Assembly (NCBI RefSeq): GCF_010384365.1 | Contig: NZ_CP048397.1 | Span: forward strand, 3,844,001 to 3,908,000 | Origin: Streptomyces sp. S4.7 | GTDB taxonomy: Bacteria > Actinomycetota > Actinomycetes > Streptomycetales > Streptomycetaceae | Length of the DNA stretch: 64,000 bases | Direction of reading: 5' to 3' | Shown here: piece after piece, positions 42,450 to 51,140 of the stretch | Numbering within the stretch: position 1 is the stretch's first letter | Layout of the letters: the number at the start of each line of letters is the position of its first letter | The notes under the pieces: generated by a model | Told to the model about the DNA's origin: nothing | Database searches by the model: none | What the model saw: only the letters and a program-made list of their open reading frames with translations | Translations under genes and position numbers: made by a program

Positions 42450-43640
42450 GTGACCGTGGAGAGCACTGCCGCCGCGCGAAAGCCGCGACGTAGCAGCGGC
42501 ACCAAGCGCGCCGGCGCCAAGACGGCGCCGCAGCCGAAGGCTTCCGAGCCCCAGCTCGTACAGCTGCTGACGCCCGAGGGCGAACGCGTCAAGAACGACG
42601 AGTACGACGGCTACGTAGCCGACATCACCCCCGAATCCCTGCGCGGGCTGTACCGCGACATGGTCCTGACGCGTCGTTTCGACGCCGAGGCCACGTCCCT
42701 CCAGCGCCAGGGCGAGCTGGGCCTGTGGGCCTCGCTGCTCGGCCAGGAGGCCGCCCAGATCGGCTCCGGACGCGCGCTGCGCGACGACGACTACGTCTTC
42801 CCGACCTACCGGGAGCACGGCGTCGCCTGGTGCCGCGGCGTCGACCCGACGAACCTGCTCGGGATGTTCCGCGGTGTGAACCACGGCGGCTGGGACCCGA
42901 AGACCAACAACTTCCACCTGTACACGATCGTCATCGGCTCGCAGACGCTGCACGCCACCGGCTACGCGATGGGCGTGGCCAAGGACGGCGCGGACTCGGC
43001 CGTCATCGCCTACTTCGGCGACGGCGCCTCCAGCCAGGGCGATGTCGCCGAGTCGTTCACCTTCTCGGCGGTCTACAACGCGCCGGTGGTGTTCTTCTGC
43101 CAGAACAACCAGTGGGCCATCTCGGAGCCGACCGAGAAGCAGATGCGCGTGCCGCTCTACCAGCGCGCGCAGGGCTTCGGCTTCCCCGGCGTCCGGGTCG
43201 ACGGCAACGACGTACTGGCCTGTCTGGCCGTGACACGCGCCGCGCTGGAGCGCGCCCGCACCGGCCAGGGGCCGATGCTCGTCGAGGCGTTCACCTACCG
43301 CATGGGCGCGCACACCACGTCCGACGACCCGACGAAGTACCGGGCGGACGAGGAGCGCGAGGCGTGGGAGGCGAAGGACCCGATCCTGCGGCTGCGCGCG
43401 TATCTGGAGCGGGAGTCGGCCGCCGACGAGGCGTTCTTCACCGCCCTGGAGGAGGAGAGCGAGGCGCTCGGCAGGCGGGTGCGTGAGGCGGTACGGGCGA
43501 TGCCCGACCCGGACCACATGGCGATCTTCGACCATGTCTACGCGGACGGGCACGCGCTGGTGGACGAGGAGCGGGCGCAGTTCGCGGCGTATCAGGCGTC
43601 GTTCGCCGACGGCGCGGGCGCCGCTGAGGAGGGCAAGTAG
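42450..43640 (+). CDS. bkdA: 2-oxoacid dehydrogenase E1 alpha subunit, second copy
   Basis: 396 residues from GTG 42450, with GGAGG at 42436-42440. The first 40 residues are a basic, Ala/Lys-rich extension absent from the other copy. The thiamine-diphosphate site is GDGASSQGDVAESFTF...QNNQWAISEP. YRMGAHTTSDDPTKYR replaces the IEAHTNADDATRYR of the first copy. The S-x-Q-G-D wording is typical of branched-chain and pyruvate E1alpha of Streptomyces. It heads a second complete E1alpha-E1beta-E2 operon. Confidence 0.9.
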   Translation: MTVESTAAARKPRRSSGTKRAGAKTAPQPKASEPQLVQLLTPEGERVKNDEYDGYVADITPESLRGLYRDMVLTRRFDAEATSLQRQGELGLWASLLGQEAAQIGSGRALRDDDYVFPTYREHGVAWCRGVDPTNLLGMFRGVNHGGWDPKTNNFHLYTIVIGSQTLHATGYAMGVAKDGADSAVIAYFGDGASSQGDVAESFTFSAVYNAPVVFFCQNNQWAISEPTEKQMRVPLYQRAQGFGFPGVRVDGNDVLACLAVTRAALERARTGQGPMLVEAFTYRMGAHTTSDDPTKYRADEEREAWEAKDPILRLRAYLERESAADEAFFTALEEESEALGRRVREAVRAMPDPDHMAIFDHVYADGHALVDEERAQFAAYQASFADGAGAAEEGK

Positions 43641-43642
43641 CC

Positions 43643-44623
43643 ATGGCCGTACAGAAGCTTCCCCTCGCGAAGGCGATCAACGAATCGCTGCGCGTCGCCC
43701 TCGACACCGACCCCAAGGTCCTGATCATGGGCGAGGACGTCGGCAAGCTCGGCGGTGTCTTCCGGGTCACCGACGGTCTGCAGAAGGACTTCGGCGAGGA
43801 CCGGGTCATCGACACCCCGCTCGCCGAGTCGGGCATCGTCGGTACGGCGATCGGCCTCGCGCTGCGCGGCTACCGGCCGGTCGTGGAGATCCAGTTCGAC
43901 GGCTTCGTCTTCCCCGCGTACGACCAGATCGTCACGCAGCTCGCGAAGATGCACGCCCGCGCGCTCGGCAAGGTCAAGATGCCGGTCGTCGTCCGCATCC
44001 CGTACGGCGGCGGCATCGGCGCGGTCGAGCACCACTCGGAGTCGCCCGAGGCGCTGTTCGCGCACGTGGCGGGGTTGAAGATCGTCTCCCCGTCCACGTC
44101 GGCGGACGCCTACTGGATGATGCAGCAGGCCATCCAGAGCGACGACCCGGTCATCTTCTTCGAGCCCAAGCGGCGCTACTGGGACAAGAGCGAGGTCGAC
44201 ACGGAGGCCATCCCGGGCCCGCTGCACAAGGCGCGGGTCAGCCGTACCGGCACGGACCTCACGCTCGCGGCGTACGGCCCGATGGTGAAGGTCTGTCTGG
44301 AGGCGGCGGCGGCCGCGGCCGAGGAGGGCAAGTCGGTGGAGGTGCTCGATCTCCGCTCGATGTCCCCGATCGACTTCGACACGATCCAGGCGTCGGTGGA
44401 GAAGACGGGCAGGCTGGTCGTGGTCCACGAGGCGCCGGTGTTCTACGGCTCCGGCGCGGAGATCGCCGCCCGGATCACGGAGCGCTCCTTCTACCACCTG
44501 GAGGCTCCGGTGCTGAGGGTGGGCGGATTCCACGCCCCGTATCCGCCGGCGCGCCTGGAGGAGGAGTATCTTCCGGGCCTGGACCGGGTACTCGACGCCG
44601 TCGACCGCTCGCTCGGGTACTGA
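43643..44623 (+). CDS. bkdB: 2-oxoacid dehydrogenase E1 beta subunit, second copy
   Basis: 326 residues. It shares with the first copy the patterns MGEDVGKLGGVFRVTDGL, PYGGGIGAVEHHSESPEA and FFEPKRRYW. It lacks the N-terminal extension of the first copy. It starts two bases after the alpha stop, with GAGGAGGG as ribosome-binding site. The high conservation between the two beta subunits points to duplication followed by divergence of regulation. Confidence 0.92.
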   Translation: MAVQKLPLAKAINESLRVALDTDPKVLIMGEDVGKLGGVFRVTDGLQKDFGEDRVIDTPLAESGIVGTAIGLALRGYRPVVEIQFDGFVFPAYDQIVTQLAKMHARALGKVKMPVVVRIPYGGGIGAVEHHSESPEALFAHVAGLKIVSPSTSADAYWMMQQAIQSDDPVIFFEPKRRYWDKSEVDTEAIPGPLHKARVSRTGTDLTLAAYGPMVKVCLEAAAAAAEEGKSVEVLDLRSMSPIDFDTIQASVEKTGRLVVVHEAPVFYGSGAEIAARITERSFYHLEAPVLRVGGFHAPYPPARLEEEYLPGLDRVLDAVDRSLGY

Positions 44624-44637
44624 GGAGTGCCGTGACC

Positions 44638-46068
44638 ATGACTGCTGACACTTCTGCTCGCTATCGAGAGTTCAAGATGCCCGACGTGGGCGAAGGGCTC
44701 ACCGAGGCCGAGATCCTCAAGTGGTACGTACAGCCGGGCGACACCGTCGTCGACGGCCAGGTGGTGTGCGAGGTCGAGACGGCGAAGGCGGCCGTCGAAC
44801 TGCCCATCCCCTACGACGGGGTGGTGCACGCGCTGCGCTTCGACGAGGGCACGACCGTCGACGTCGGCGCGTCGATCATCACGGTGGACGTGGCGCCGGG
44901 GAGCGACGCCCCGGCCGCGGCTCCCGTCGCTCCTGCCGCCGCTCCCGCGGAGCCGGTCGGCGGGGCCGACGACGCCGCCGAGCCGAAGGGGCGCCAGCCG
45001 GTGCTCGTCGGTTACGGCGTCTCGGAGTCGTCCACGAAGCGGCGTCCGCGCAGGGGGGCCGCGGTCCCCGGGCAGGGCGCGGCGGCCCTGGCGGGTGCGG
45101 CGATCCAGGCGGAGATGAACGGCCACGCGGCGCCGGCGCCGGTCGCCGAGGCGCTGACGCGCCCGCTGGCCAAGCCGCCGGTGCGCAAGCTCGCCAAGGA
45201 CCTGGGGGTGGACCTGGCGACGATCACGCCGACGGGTCCGGACGGGATCATCACGCGCGAGGACGTGCACGCGGCGACGGCGGCCCCCGCCGTTCCCGAG
45301 GCGCCGGAAGAGCCCGCGACCGCTCCGGCGGCCGTGGCCCCTGCCCCGCCTGTCGCGGTGGCCGGCGGCCGGGAGACCCGTATCCCCGTCAAGGGCGTAC
45401 GGAAGGCGACGGCGGCGGCGATGGTGGGCAGCGCGTTCACCGCGCCGCACGTCACGGAGTTCGTGACGGTCGACGTCACGCGCACGATGAAGCTGGTCGA
45501 TGAGCTCAAGTCCGACAAGGACATGGCGGGTGTACGGGTCAACCCGCTGCTGCTCATCGCGAAGGCGCTCCTGGTGGCCATCAAGCGCCACCCCGAGGTC
45601 AACGCGACCTGGGACGAGGCCGCCCAGGAGATCGTGCTCAAGCACTACGTCAACCTGGGCATCGCGGCGGCGACCCCGCGCGGTCTGCTCGTCCCGAACA
45701 TCAAGGACGCGCACGACCAGACCCTGCCCCAACTCGCCCAGTCGCTGAGTGAGCTGGTGGCCACGGCGCGCGAGGGCAAGACGACCCCGGCGGCCATGCA
45801 GGGCGGCACGGTGACCATCACGAACGTCGGCGTCTTCGGCGTCGACACGGGCACGCCGATCCTCAACCCGGGCGAGTCGGCGATCCTGGCGGTCGGCGCG
45901 ATCAAGCTCCAGCCGTGGGTCCACAAGGGCAAGGTGAAGCCCCGCCAGGTCACCACGCTGGCGCTGTCGTTCGACCACCGGCTGGTCGACGGCGAACTGG
46001 GCTCCAAGGTGCTGGCGGACGTCGCGGCGGTGCTGGAACAGCCGAAGAGGCTGATCACCTGGGGCTGA
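44638..46068 (+). CDS. bkdC: 2-oxoacid dehydrogenase E2 component, second copy
   Basis: 476 residues. The lipoyl Lys is predicted at K50 (VETAKAAVE), with the subunit-binding domain near 185-215 (PPVRKLAKDLGVDLATI) and the catalytic core ending FDHRLVDGE. The linker contains VLVGYGVSESSTKRRPRRG, a counterpart of VLVGYGTGAPAARRRR in the other copy. In-frame starts GTG 44632 and ATG 44638 both follow GAGGAG (44622-44627). The ATG has the better spacing. Confidence 0.92.
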   Translation: MTADTSARYREFKMPDVGEGLTEAEILKWYVQPGDTVVDGQVVCEVETAKAAVELPIPYDGVVHALRFDEGTTVDVGASIITVDVAPGSDAPAAAPVAPAAAPAEPVGGADDAAEPKGRQPVLVGYGVSESSTKRRPRRGAAVPGQGAAALAGAAIQAEMNGHAAPAPVAEALTRPLAKPPVRKLAKDLGVDLATITPTGPDGIITREDVHAATAAPAVPEAPEEPATAPAAVAPAPPVAVAGGRETRIPVKGVRKATAAAMVGSAFTAPHVTEFVTVDVTRTMKLVDELKSDKDMAGVRVNPLLLIAKALLVAIKRHPEVNATWDEAAQEIVLKHYVNLGIAAATPRGLLVPNIKDAHDQTLPQLAQSLSELVATAREGKTTPAAMQGGTVTITNVGVFGVDTGTPILNPGESAILAVGAIKLQPWVHKGKVKPRQVTTLALSFDHRLVDGELGSKVLADVAAVLEQPKRLITWG

Positions 46069-46084
46069 TGGCTCACGCGACGAC

Positions 46085-46124
46085 CGGAAGGGTCGCAACT
46101 CCGCGCGGAGTTGCGACCCTTCCG
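46085..46124 (+). terminator. Terminator of the second 2-oxoacid dehydrogenase operon
   Basis: A 40-bp perfect palindrome with 20-base arms and no spacer begins 16 bases past the E2 stop codon. Confidence 0.8.
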
Positions 46125-46220
46125 CTTCCGTACGCCCCTGCTGGTCACGGAGCGAAGCGGGTATGCCTGATTCAGTGACCGACCGCAGTCGGGCCGGTCG
46201 GAGAACGGGGGGAGACGCTC

Positions 46221-46325
46221 ATGGGCGAGCACGGTGACGGCAAGGGTGGAACAGAGGGGGACCGGAAGCAGACACCGAAGGAGTCGGACGGTCGGTGGAC
46301 CAGGCCCGCTCCGCCGAAGAAGTGA
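46221..46325 (+). CDS. Small ORF, possible remnant of a RiPP precursor
   Basis: A 34-residue frame starts with ATG 46221 behind a very strong GGGGGGAGA ribosome-binding site, and an in-frame stop lies 45 bases upstream. The peptide is rich in Gly, Lys, Asp and Pro (it begins MGEHGDGKGGTEGDRKQTPK) and ends in PPKK. It overlaps the start of the broken methyltransferase by 31 bases, suggesting translational coupling. It recalls the C-terminal tail of ATP-grasp-modified RiPP precursors from Streptomyces. That comparison is from memory and weak. Confidence 0.45.
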   Translation: MGEHGDGKGGTEGDRKQTPKESDGRWTRPAPPKK

Positions 46326-46920
46326 CCGAGGGCTACGCGCGGTTGCCGGCCCGTCTGACCGCGCCCGGCGCGCCGGCAGAGGGATGGAGGGGTGCGTTCG
46401 AGCGCGCCCCGCGTGCGGAGTTCGTGCCGGAGGCCGTATGGGCGCCGGACGAGGAATCCCCGACCGGCCACCGGCGCATCACCCGGGTGCCGAGCCCGAG
46501 ACGTGGTGGGCGCTGGTCGACGCGGACGAGGTGGTCGTCACGCAACTGGACGACGGCGCCCACGACGGCCCCGGCGTCCCCACGTCCTCCGCCTCCCAGC
46601 CTTCGCTGGTGGCCTCGATGCTCAGGCATCTCGATGTCGTCAACGGCGCGCGAGTCCTCGACATCGGTACGGGCACGGGCTGGACAAGTGCCCTGCTGGC
46701 GGCCCGACCTTACGAGGCGTGGGACGCGCCGGACGCGGTATGCCAGTGGGGCACCCGCCGCCTCTGGGACGAGATCACGGCGGCCCATGGGTGGTGGGAA
46801 TCCCACGGCCGCCCGCCCCTGACCCGCTTCGGCCTGACGGTGACCCCTCACGGCGGCCAGACCCCCTGGCTGGACACCCCGTCGAACCTGGTGGCACGTC
46901 CCCGATCGGTCGCGGAGTAG
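46295..46920 (+). pseudogene. Broken SAM-dependent methyltransferase (isoaspartyl-methyltransferase-like)
   Basis: Two frames make one protein. From GTG 46295 one frame reads sensibly to HRRIT near 46480. The continuation is in another frame from AEPETWWALVDADE onward, so one base is lost or gained near 46483. The second part has SQPSLVASMLRHLDVVNGARVLDIGTGTGW, the SAM-binding motif I. It then jumps at about 46708 straight to YEAWDAPDAVCQWGTRRLWDEI, which is C-terminal sequence of the same family, so the middle of the SAM domain is deleted. Only about 208 codons remain of an expected 350-400. The family resembles the methyltransferase of ATP-grasp RiPP clusters. No ATP-grasp gene is present. 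Confidence 0.75.
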
Positions 46921-46931
46921 CCGGGGGGCGT

Positions 46932-47750
46932 TCAGGCCCCGCGGCGTTGGCGGGCTGCTTCGTACAGGGTCACCGTCGCCGCGTTCGAGGCGTTCAGGGA
47001 GCTTGCCGAGCCCGACATCGGGATACTCAGCACGTGGTCGCACAACTCGCGCCAGCCCGTGCTCAGTCCGGTCGTCTCGTTGCCGATGAGCAGCAACACC
47101 GGCTGGGTGAGGTCGAATCGGTCGACGTCGGCCTCACCGCGCTCGTCCGTGCCGACGACCGCGACCGGTCGTCCTGCCGCACGCTCCTCCGCCAGCCACT
47201 TCGCCACCTCGTGGTGCGACGGGCTGCGGACGACCGGGAGTGCGAACAGGGAGCCGGTGGTGGCGCGTACGGCCTTGGGGTCGTAGACGTCCGCCGCGTG
47301 GCCGGTGACGATCAGCCCGTCCGCGCCGAAGGCGTCGGCGGAGCGGATGATGCTGCCGATGTTGCCGGGCTGGGTGGGACGGTCGAACAGCACGCCCAGG
47401 AAGTCGTCATGGACGGGAATCCGGCTCAGGTCGTCCGGCCGCATCTCGACCACTGCCAGGACCTCGGGCGCGCCGTCGGTGCGTTCGCCCAGTTCGGCGA
47501 GGAGTTCGGGGGCCATCGCGACACGGTCCGTCGTGATCCCGCGCAGCAACTCCTCGGCCCACCGCGAGAGGGGGCGGCTCGCGTCGTACAGCAGGGCGCG
47601 CACGTTCCATCCGTGCTCGACGGCCATCGTGATGGGCCGCACGCCCTGGACGAGGAACTCTCCCTGGCGCTTGCGCTTGTTGCGGTTGGCGAGCAGCGCG
47701 TGCCACTGCTGGAAGCGGGCGTTGCGGGTCGTGATCCGCTGACCGGCCAC
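46932..47750 (-). CDS. TrmH/SpoU-family RNA methyltransferase
   Basis: 272 residues from GTG 47750, with AGGAGG just upstream. The frame extends further but without a ribosome-binding site. An N-terminal substrate-binding domain (GEFLVQGVRPITMAVEHG) is followed by the SPOUT domain with FDRPTQPGNIGSIIRSADAFG, LLLIGNETTGLS and MSGSASSLNASNAATVTLYEA. It methylates a ribose 2'-OH in RNA. It is distinct from the shorter family member at 15249-16001. Confidence 0.9.
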   Translation of the reverse strand: MAGQRITTRNARFQQWHALLANRNKRKRQGEFLVQGVRPITMAVEHGWNVRALLYDASRPLSRWAEELLRGITTDRVAMAPELLAELGERTDGAPEVLAVVEMRPDDLSRIPVHDDFLGVLFDRPTQPGNIGSIIRSADAFGADGLIVTGHAADVYDPKAVRATTGSLFALPVVRSPSHHEVAKWLAEERAAGRPVAVVGTDERGEADVDRFDLTQPVLLLIGNETTGLSTGWRELCDHVLSIPMSGSASSLNASNAATVTLYEAARQRRGA

Positions 47751-47855
47751 CCGTCCTCCTTGTCGCGCTGCGATCCCTGACCGGGGAAGGCTACAGGGGG
47801 CGCTGGGCACGGTCCGTGGACGGGGACGCCCGGCAACCGCACCCCGGACGCAAAA

Positions 47856-47883
47856 GGCGCGGCCACCACGTGGTGGCCGCGCC
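47856..47883 (-). terminator. Terminator of the DD-transpeptidase gene
   Basis: A 28-bp perfect palindrome (14-base arms, GGCGCGGCCACCAC) is followed on the minus strand by TTTT. It lies 23 bases past the stop. Confidence 0.8.
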
Positions 47884-47906
47884 CCTTACCGCATCCCGCA
47901 GGGGGG

Positions 47907-48878
47907 TCAGTCGCGCTCGGCACCAGCCGGGAGCTGGCGGAGCTTCATCGTCTTCGCCGCGGACGCGCCGGAGTAGTAGTCGAGCAGCTTCGCCGCGTCG
48001 GTGTAGCGGTCCGTGCCGTTCAGGATGACGCCGATGTGCGTCTTGCCGTTACGGGTGGCGGCGAAGATCAGGCAGGGCCCGGCGGCCGTGCCGGTGCCGG
48101 TCTTGACGCCGAACGCGCCCGAGTACGAGCCGAGCAGCTGGTTCGTGTTGTACCAGGTGTAGGTGCGGGTGCCGCCCGTGCTGGTCGTCGCCGTGGTCTT
48201 GTAGCTCGTGGCCTTGACGACCGTACGCAGCGTGGAGCTGTTCATCGCGTAGTCGGCGATCGTCGCCAGGTCGCGCGGGGTCGTGTAGTTGTCGCCGGCC
48301 TGCGAGATGCCGTCGAAGGAGTCGAACTTGGTGTTCTTCAGGCCCAGTTCGGTCGCCTTGGCGTTCATCTTCGAGATGAACGACTTCGTGCGCGCCGCGA
48401 CCGTGGAGCCGGTGCCGATCGCGTCCGCGAGGGCGTACGCCGCGTCGCAGCCGGACGGGAGCATCAGGCCGTAGAGGAGCTGGCGGATCGTGACTTTGTC
48501 GCCGGTGCGGAGGTCCGCGGTGCTCGCGCCCTCGCGGACGACGTAGTCGCGGTACGTCTGCTTGATCGTGACCTGGCGGTTGAGGTCGATGCCCTTGGTG
48601 TTGAGCACGACGGCCGCGGTCATGATCTTGGTGGTGCTCGCCATCTGGCGGCGGATGTCCGCGTTCTTGCCGTACCGCTTGGCGCCGGTGGTGTCGTCCA
48701 GCAGGAAGGCACCCTTGGCCGAGAGCGTCGGCAGAGCGGCGGCAGCCGTCGGCGCGGACTCGGCCGCCATGGTCGTCGGGGCGACCAGGGCCGTGCCCGT
48801 CAGCATGGCGCCGGCGGTGAGGGCGACCACGGCGGTTCTACGCACGTTTCTGCGCACGCCCGGAAGACTGGTTATCAA
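47907..48878 (-). CDS. D-Ala-D-Ala transpeptidase/carboxypeptidase, Streptomyces K15 type (peptidase S11)
   Basis: 323 residues with a signal peptide (core TAVVALTAGAMLTGTALVA). It is a secreted penicillin-binding enzyme acting on peptidoglycan stem peptides. The SxxK motif is STTKIM. The second motif is SGC (in MLPSGCDAAYALAD) instead of the usual SGN, and the third is KTGTG. SGC is the feature of the K15 DD-transpeptidase, and long stretches such as VTIRQLLYGLMLPSGCDAAY agree with my memory of that enzyme. TTG 48878 has GGAG 9 bases ahead. TTG 48899 is the longer alternative. Confidence 0.9.
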   Translation of the reverse strand: MITSLPGVRRNVRRTAVVALTAGAMLTGTALVAPTTMAAESAPTAAAALPTLSAKGAFLLDDTTGAKRYGKNADIRRQMASTTKIMTAAVVLNTKGIDLNRQVTIKQTYRDYVVREGASTADLRTGDKVTIRQLLYGLMLPSGCDAAYALADAIGTGSTVAARTKSFISKMNAKATELGLKNTKFDSFDGISQAGDNYTTPRDLATIADYAMNSSTLRTVVKATSYKTTATTSTGGTRTYTWYNTNQLLGSYSGAFGVKTGTGTAAGPCLIFAATRNGKTHIGVILNGTDRYTDAAKLLDYYSGASAAKTMKLRQLPAGAERD

Positions 48879-49082
48879 AGGAACGCTCCGATGTCGCAAA
48901 TGCGTTGGTTTGACGTGTAGTGGACTCCGTCTCGCAAAAATGAGGAGTCCACTGAAAGACGCGCGAACCGTCCGGAGGGATGCACGACACGCCCAAGAAA
49001 ATTGTTGTTCGGCGTCGCTTCATGTTGTTCCGCGATGTGGACGGGACCCCCGTCGTATGCCTGTTGTATCTAAGCTGTGCAC

Positions 49083-49760
49083 ATGCCTGCCGCGCCCGCC
49101 GCCTCCTCCCCTGTCGCCCCCGTGAAACAGCCTCCCGCCGCCGACCGCGTCTACAGCCACATCAAGCAGGGTGTTCTCGACCGGCACTACCAGGGCGGGA
49201 CCCTCCTCACGGAGGGGGAACTCGCCGAGGCCGTCGGGGTGTCACGCACCCCCGTGCGCGAGGCGCTGCTCAAGCTGGAGGTCGAGGGGCTGATCAAGCT
49301 CTATCCCAAGAAGGGCGCCCTCGTCCTCGCCGTCTCCGCGCAGGAGATCGCCGATGTCGTCGAAACGCGCCTGCTGGTCGAGGAGTTCACCGCCCGCAGG
49401 GCCGTCCCCGCCTCCGCGCGGCTCGTCGCGCGCCTGGAGGAGCTGCTGGAGGAGCAGCGCCGGCTCGCCGACGAGGGGGACCTCGCCGCCGTGGCCGTCA
49501 CCGACCGCTGCTTCCACGCCGAGATCGTGCGCAACGCGGGCAACGAGATCCTGTCGAAGCTCTACGACCAGCTCAGGGACCGGCAGTTGAGGATGGGCGT
49601 CGCCGTCCTGGAGGCGCACCCCGAGCGCGTACGGACGAGCATCACCGAGCACGCCGAACTGCTCGAAGCCATCCGGGCCGGTGACGCGGAGGCCGCCGCG
49701 CGGTGCGTGCGCGCCCATGTCAGCCGCGTCAAGGTGCTCATCCGGGGTGAGGCCAGGTGA
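49083..49760 (+). CDS. GntR-family regulator, FCD subfamily
   Basis: 225 residues. The winged helix has LLTEGELAEAVGVSRTPVREALLKLEVEGLIKLYPKKGALV. The FCD effector domain (about 95-215) has the metal-ligand pattern DRCFHAEIV and HAELLEAIRAGD. The ATG is probably leaderless, with TAAGCT at 49071-49076 six bases ahead. It overlaps an MFS transporter gene (GTGA), so it likely controls uptake or efflux of the metabolite it senses. Confidence 0.92.
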   Translation: MPAAPAASSPVAPVKQPPAADRVYSHIKQGVLDRHYQGGTLLTEGELAEAVGVSRTPVREALLKLEVEGLIKLYPKKGALVLAVSAQEIADVVETRLLVEEFTARRAVPASARLVARLEELLEEQRRLADEGDLAAVAVTDRCFHAEIVRNAGNEILSKLYDQLRDRQLRMGVAVLEAHPERVRTSITEHAELLEAIRAGDAEAAARCVRAHVSRVKVLIRGEAR

Positions 49761-51112
49761 GTACGGGACCCTCGGGACCCCCCGGTCCTCCCGGACCCTC
49801 CGGACCGTCGGGGCGTGGCCCCGTCCTCTCGCTCCCCGGTGACCCGCCCGGCGGCCGGCGCGCCGTCGCCGTGTGGAGTGTCGGTGTCGCCGTCTACTTC
49901 GTCGCCGTCATCTTCCGTACGAGCCTCGGCGTCGCCGGGCTCGACGCCGCCGACCGCTTCGACGTCAACGCCTCCGCCCTCTCCACGTTCTCGATCCTCC
50001 AGCTCCTCGTCTACGCCGGGATGCAGATACCCGTCGGCCTCATGGTCGACCGGCTCGGCACCCGCAGGGTCCTCACCATCGGCGTGACGCTCTTCACCGT
50101 CGGCCAGCTCGGTTTCGCCCTCGCCCCCAGCTACGGCATGGCGCTCGCCGCCCGTGCGCTGCTCGGCTGCGGCGACGCGATGACCTTCATCGCCGTACTG
50201 CGTCTGGGCGCCCACTGGTTCCCGGCCCGCCAGGGGCCGCTGATAGCCCAGTTCACCGGGCTGTTCGGGATGGCGGGCAATCTGGTCTCCACGCTCGTCA
50301 TCGCCCGGCTGCTGAGCGACCTCGGCTGGACCACGACGTTCGTCGGCAGTTCGATGGCCGGTGTCGTCGTCCTCCTACTGATGCTGTTCTTCCTCAAGGA
50401 CCACCCCGAGGGCCATGAACCGCCGCCGTCCGAGCACGCCGGCGCGAGCTATGTACGCAGGCAGATAGCCGAGTCGTGGCGGGAGCCCGGCACCCGGCTG
50501 GGGCTCTGGGTGCACTTCACCACCCAGTTCCCCGCCATGGTGTTCCTGCTGCTGTGGGGCCTGCCGTTCCTCGTCGAGGCCCAGGGGCAGTCCCGGGCCA
50601 CGGCGGGCGATCTGCTCACCCTGATCGTCCTCGTCAACATGGTGATCGGGCTCGTCTACGGGCAGATCATCGCCCGCCACCACGCCGCGAGGGCCCCGCT
50701 GGCCCTCGGCACGGTCGTCGTGACCGCGCTCGTGTGGGCGTCGACGCTCGCCCACCCCGGCCCCCACGCGCCGATGTGGCTGCTGATCACGCTCTGCGTC
50801 GTCCTCGGCGCGTGCGGGCCCGCCTCGATGATCGGCTTCGACTTCGCGCGGCCGGCGAACCCGCCGGCCCGTCAGGGCACCGCTTCCGGCATCGTCAACA
50901 TGGGCGGTTTCGTGGCCTCGATGACGACGCTGTTCGCGGTCGGCGTGCTGCTCGACGCGACCGGCGGCAACTACCGCGTCGCGTTCTCCTCCGTCTTCGT
51001 CCTCGAAGCGCTCGGGATCGTACAGATCCTGCGGCTGAGGGCGCGCACGGCGCGGCGGGAGCGCGAACGGCTGGTGGCGAGCCGGGTGGAGGCCGTGCAC
51101 GTACCCGCCTGA
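49757..51112 (+). CDS. MFS transporter
   Basis: 451 residues. A Gly/Pro/Ser-rich cytoplasmic N-terminus (1-35) is followed by 12 predicted helices. The MFS motif A equivalent GLMVDRLGTRRVLTIGV lies between helices 2 and 3. A loop of about 30 polar residues at mid-protein (HPEGHEPPPSEHAG) separates the two bundles. It shares a transcript with the GntR regulator. The substrate is unknown. Confidence 0.9.
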   Translation: MSTGPSGPPGPPGPSGPSGRGPVLSLPGDPPGGRRAVAVWSVGVAVYFVAVIFRTSLGVAGLDAADRFDVNASALSTFSILQLLVYAGMQIPVGLMVDRLGTRRVLTIGVTLFTVGQLGFALAPSYGMALAARALLGCGDAMTFIAVLRLGAHWFPARQGPLIAQFTGLFGMAGNLVSTLVIARLLSDLGWTTTFVGSSMAGVVVLLLMLFFLKDHPEGHEPPPSEHAGASYVRRQIAESWREPGTRLGLWVHFTTQFPAMVFLLLWGLPFLVEAQGQSRATAGDLLTLIVLVNMVIGLVYGQIIARHHAARAPLALGTVVVTALVWASTLAHPGPHAPMWLLITLCVVLGACGPASMIGFDFARPANPPARQGTASGIVNMGGFVASMTTLFAVGVLLDATGGNYRVAFSSVFVLEALGIVQILRLRARTARRERERLVASRVEAVHVPA

Positions 51113-51140
51113 GCGCCGAGCCGCGTAAGGGGGCGGCGCT
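51112..51140. terminator. Small inverted repeat between convergent genes
   Basis: AGCGCCG (51112-51118) pairs with CGGCGCT (51134-51140) around the two stop codons. It is a short and weak terminator candidate. Confidence 0.35.
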
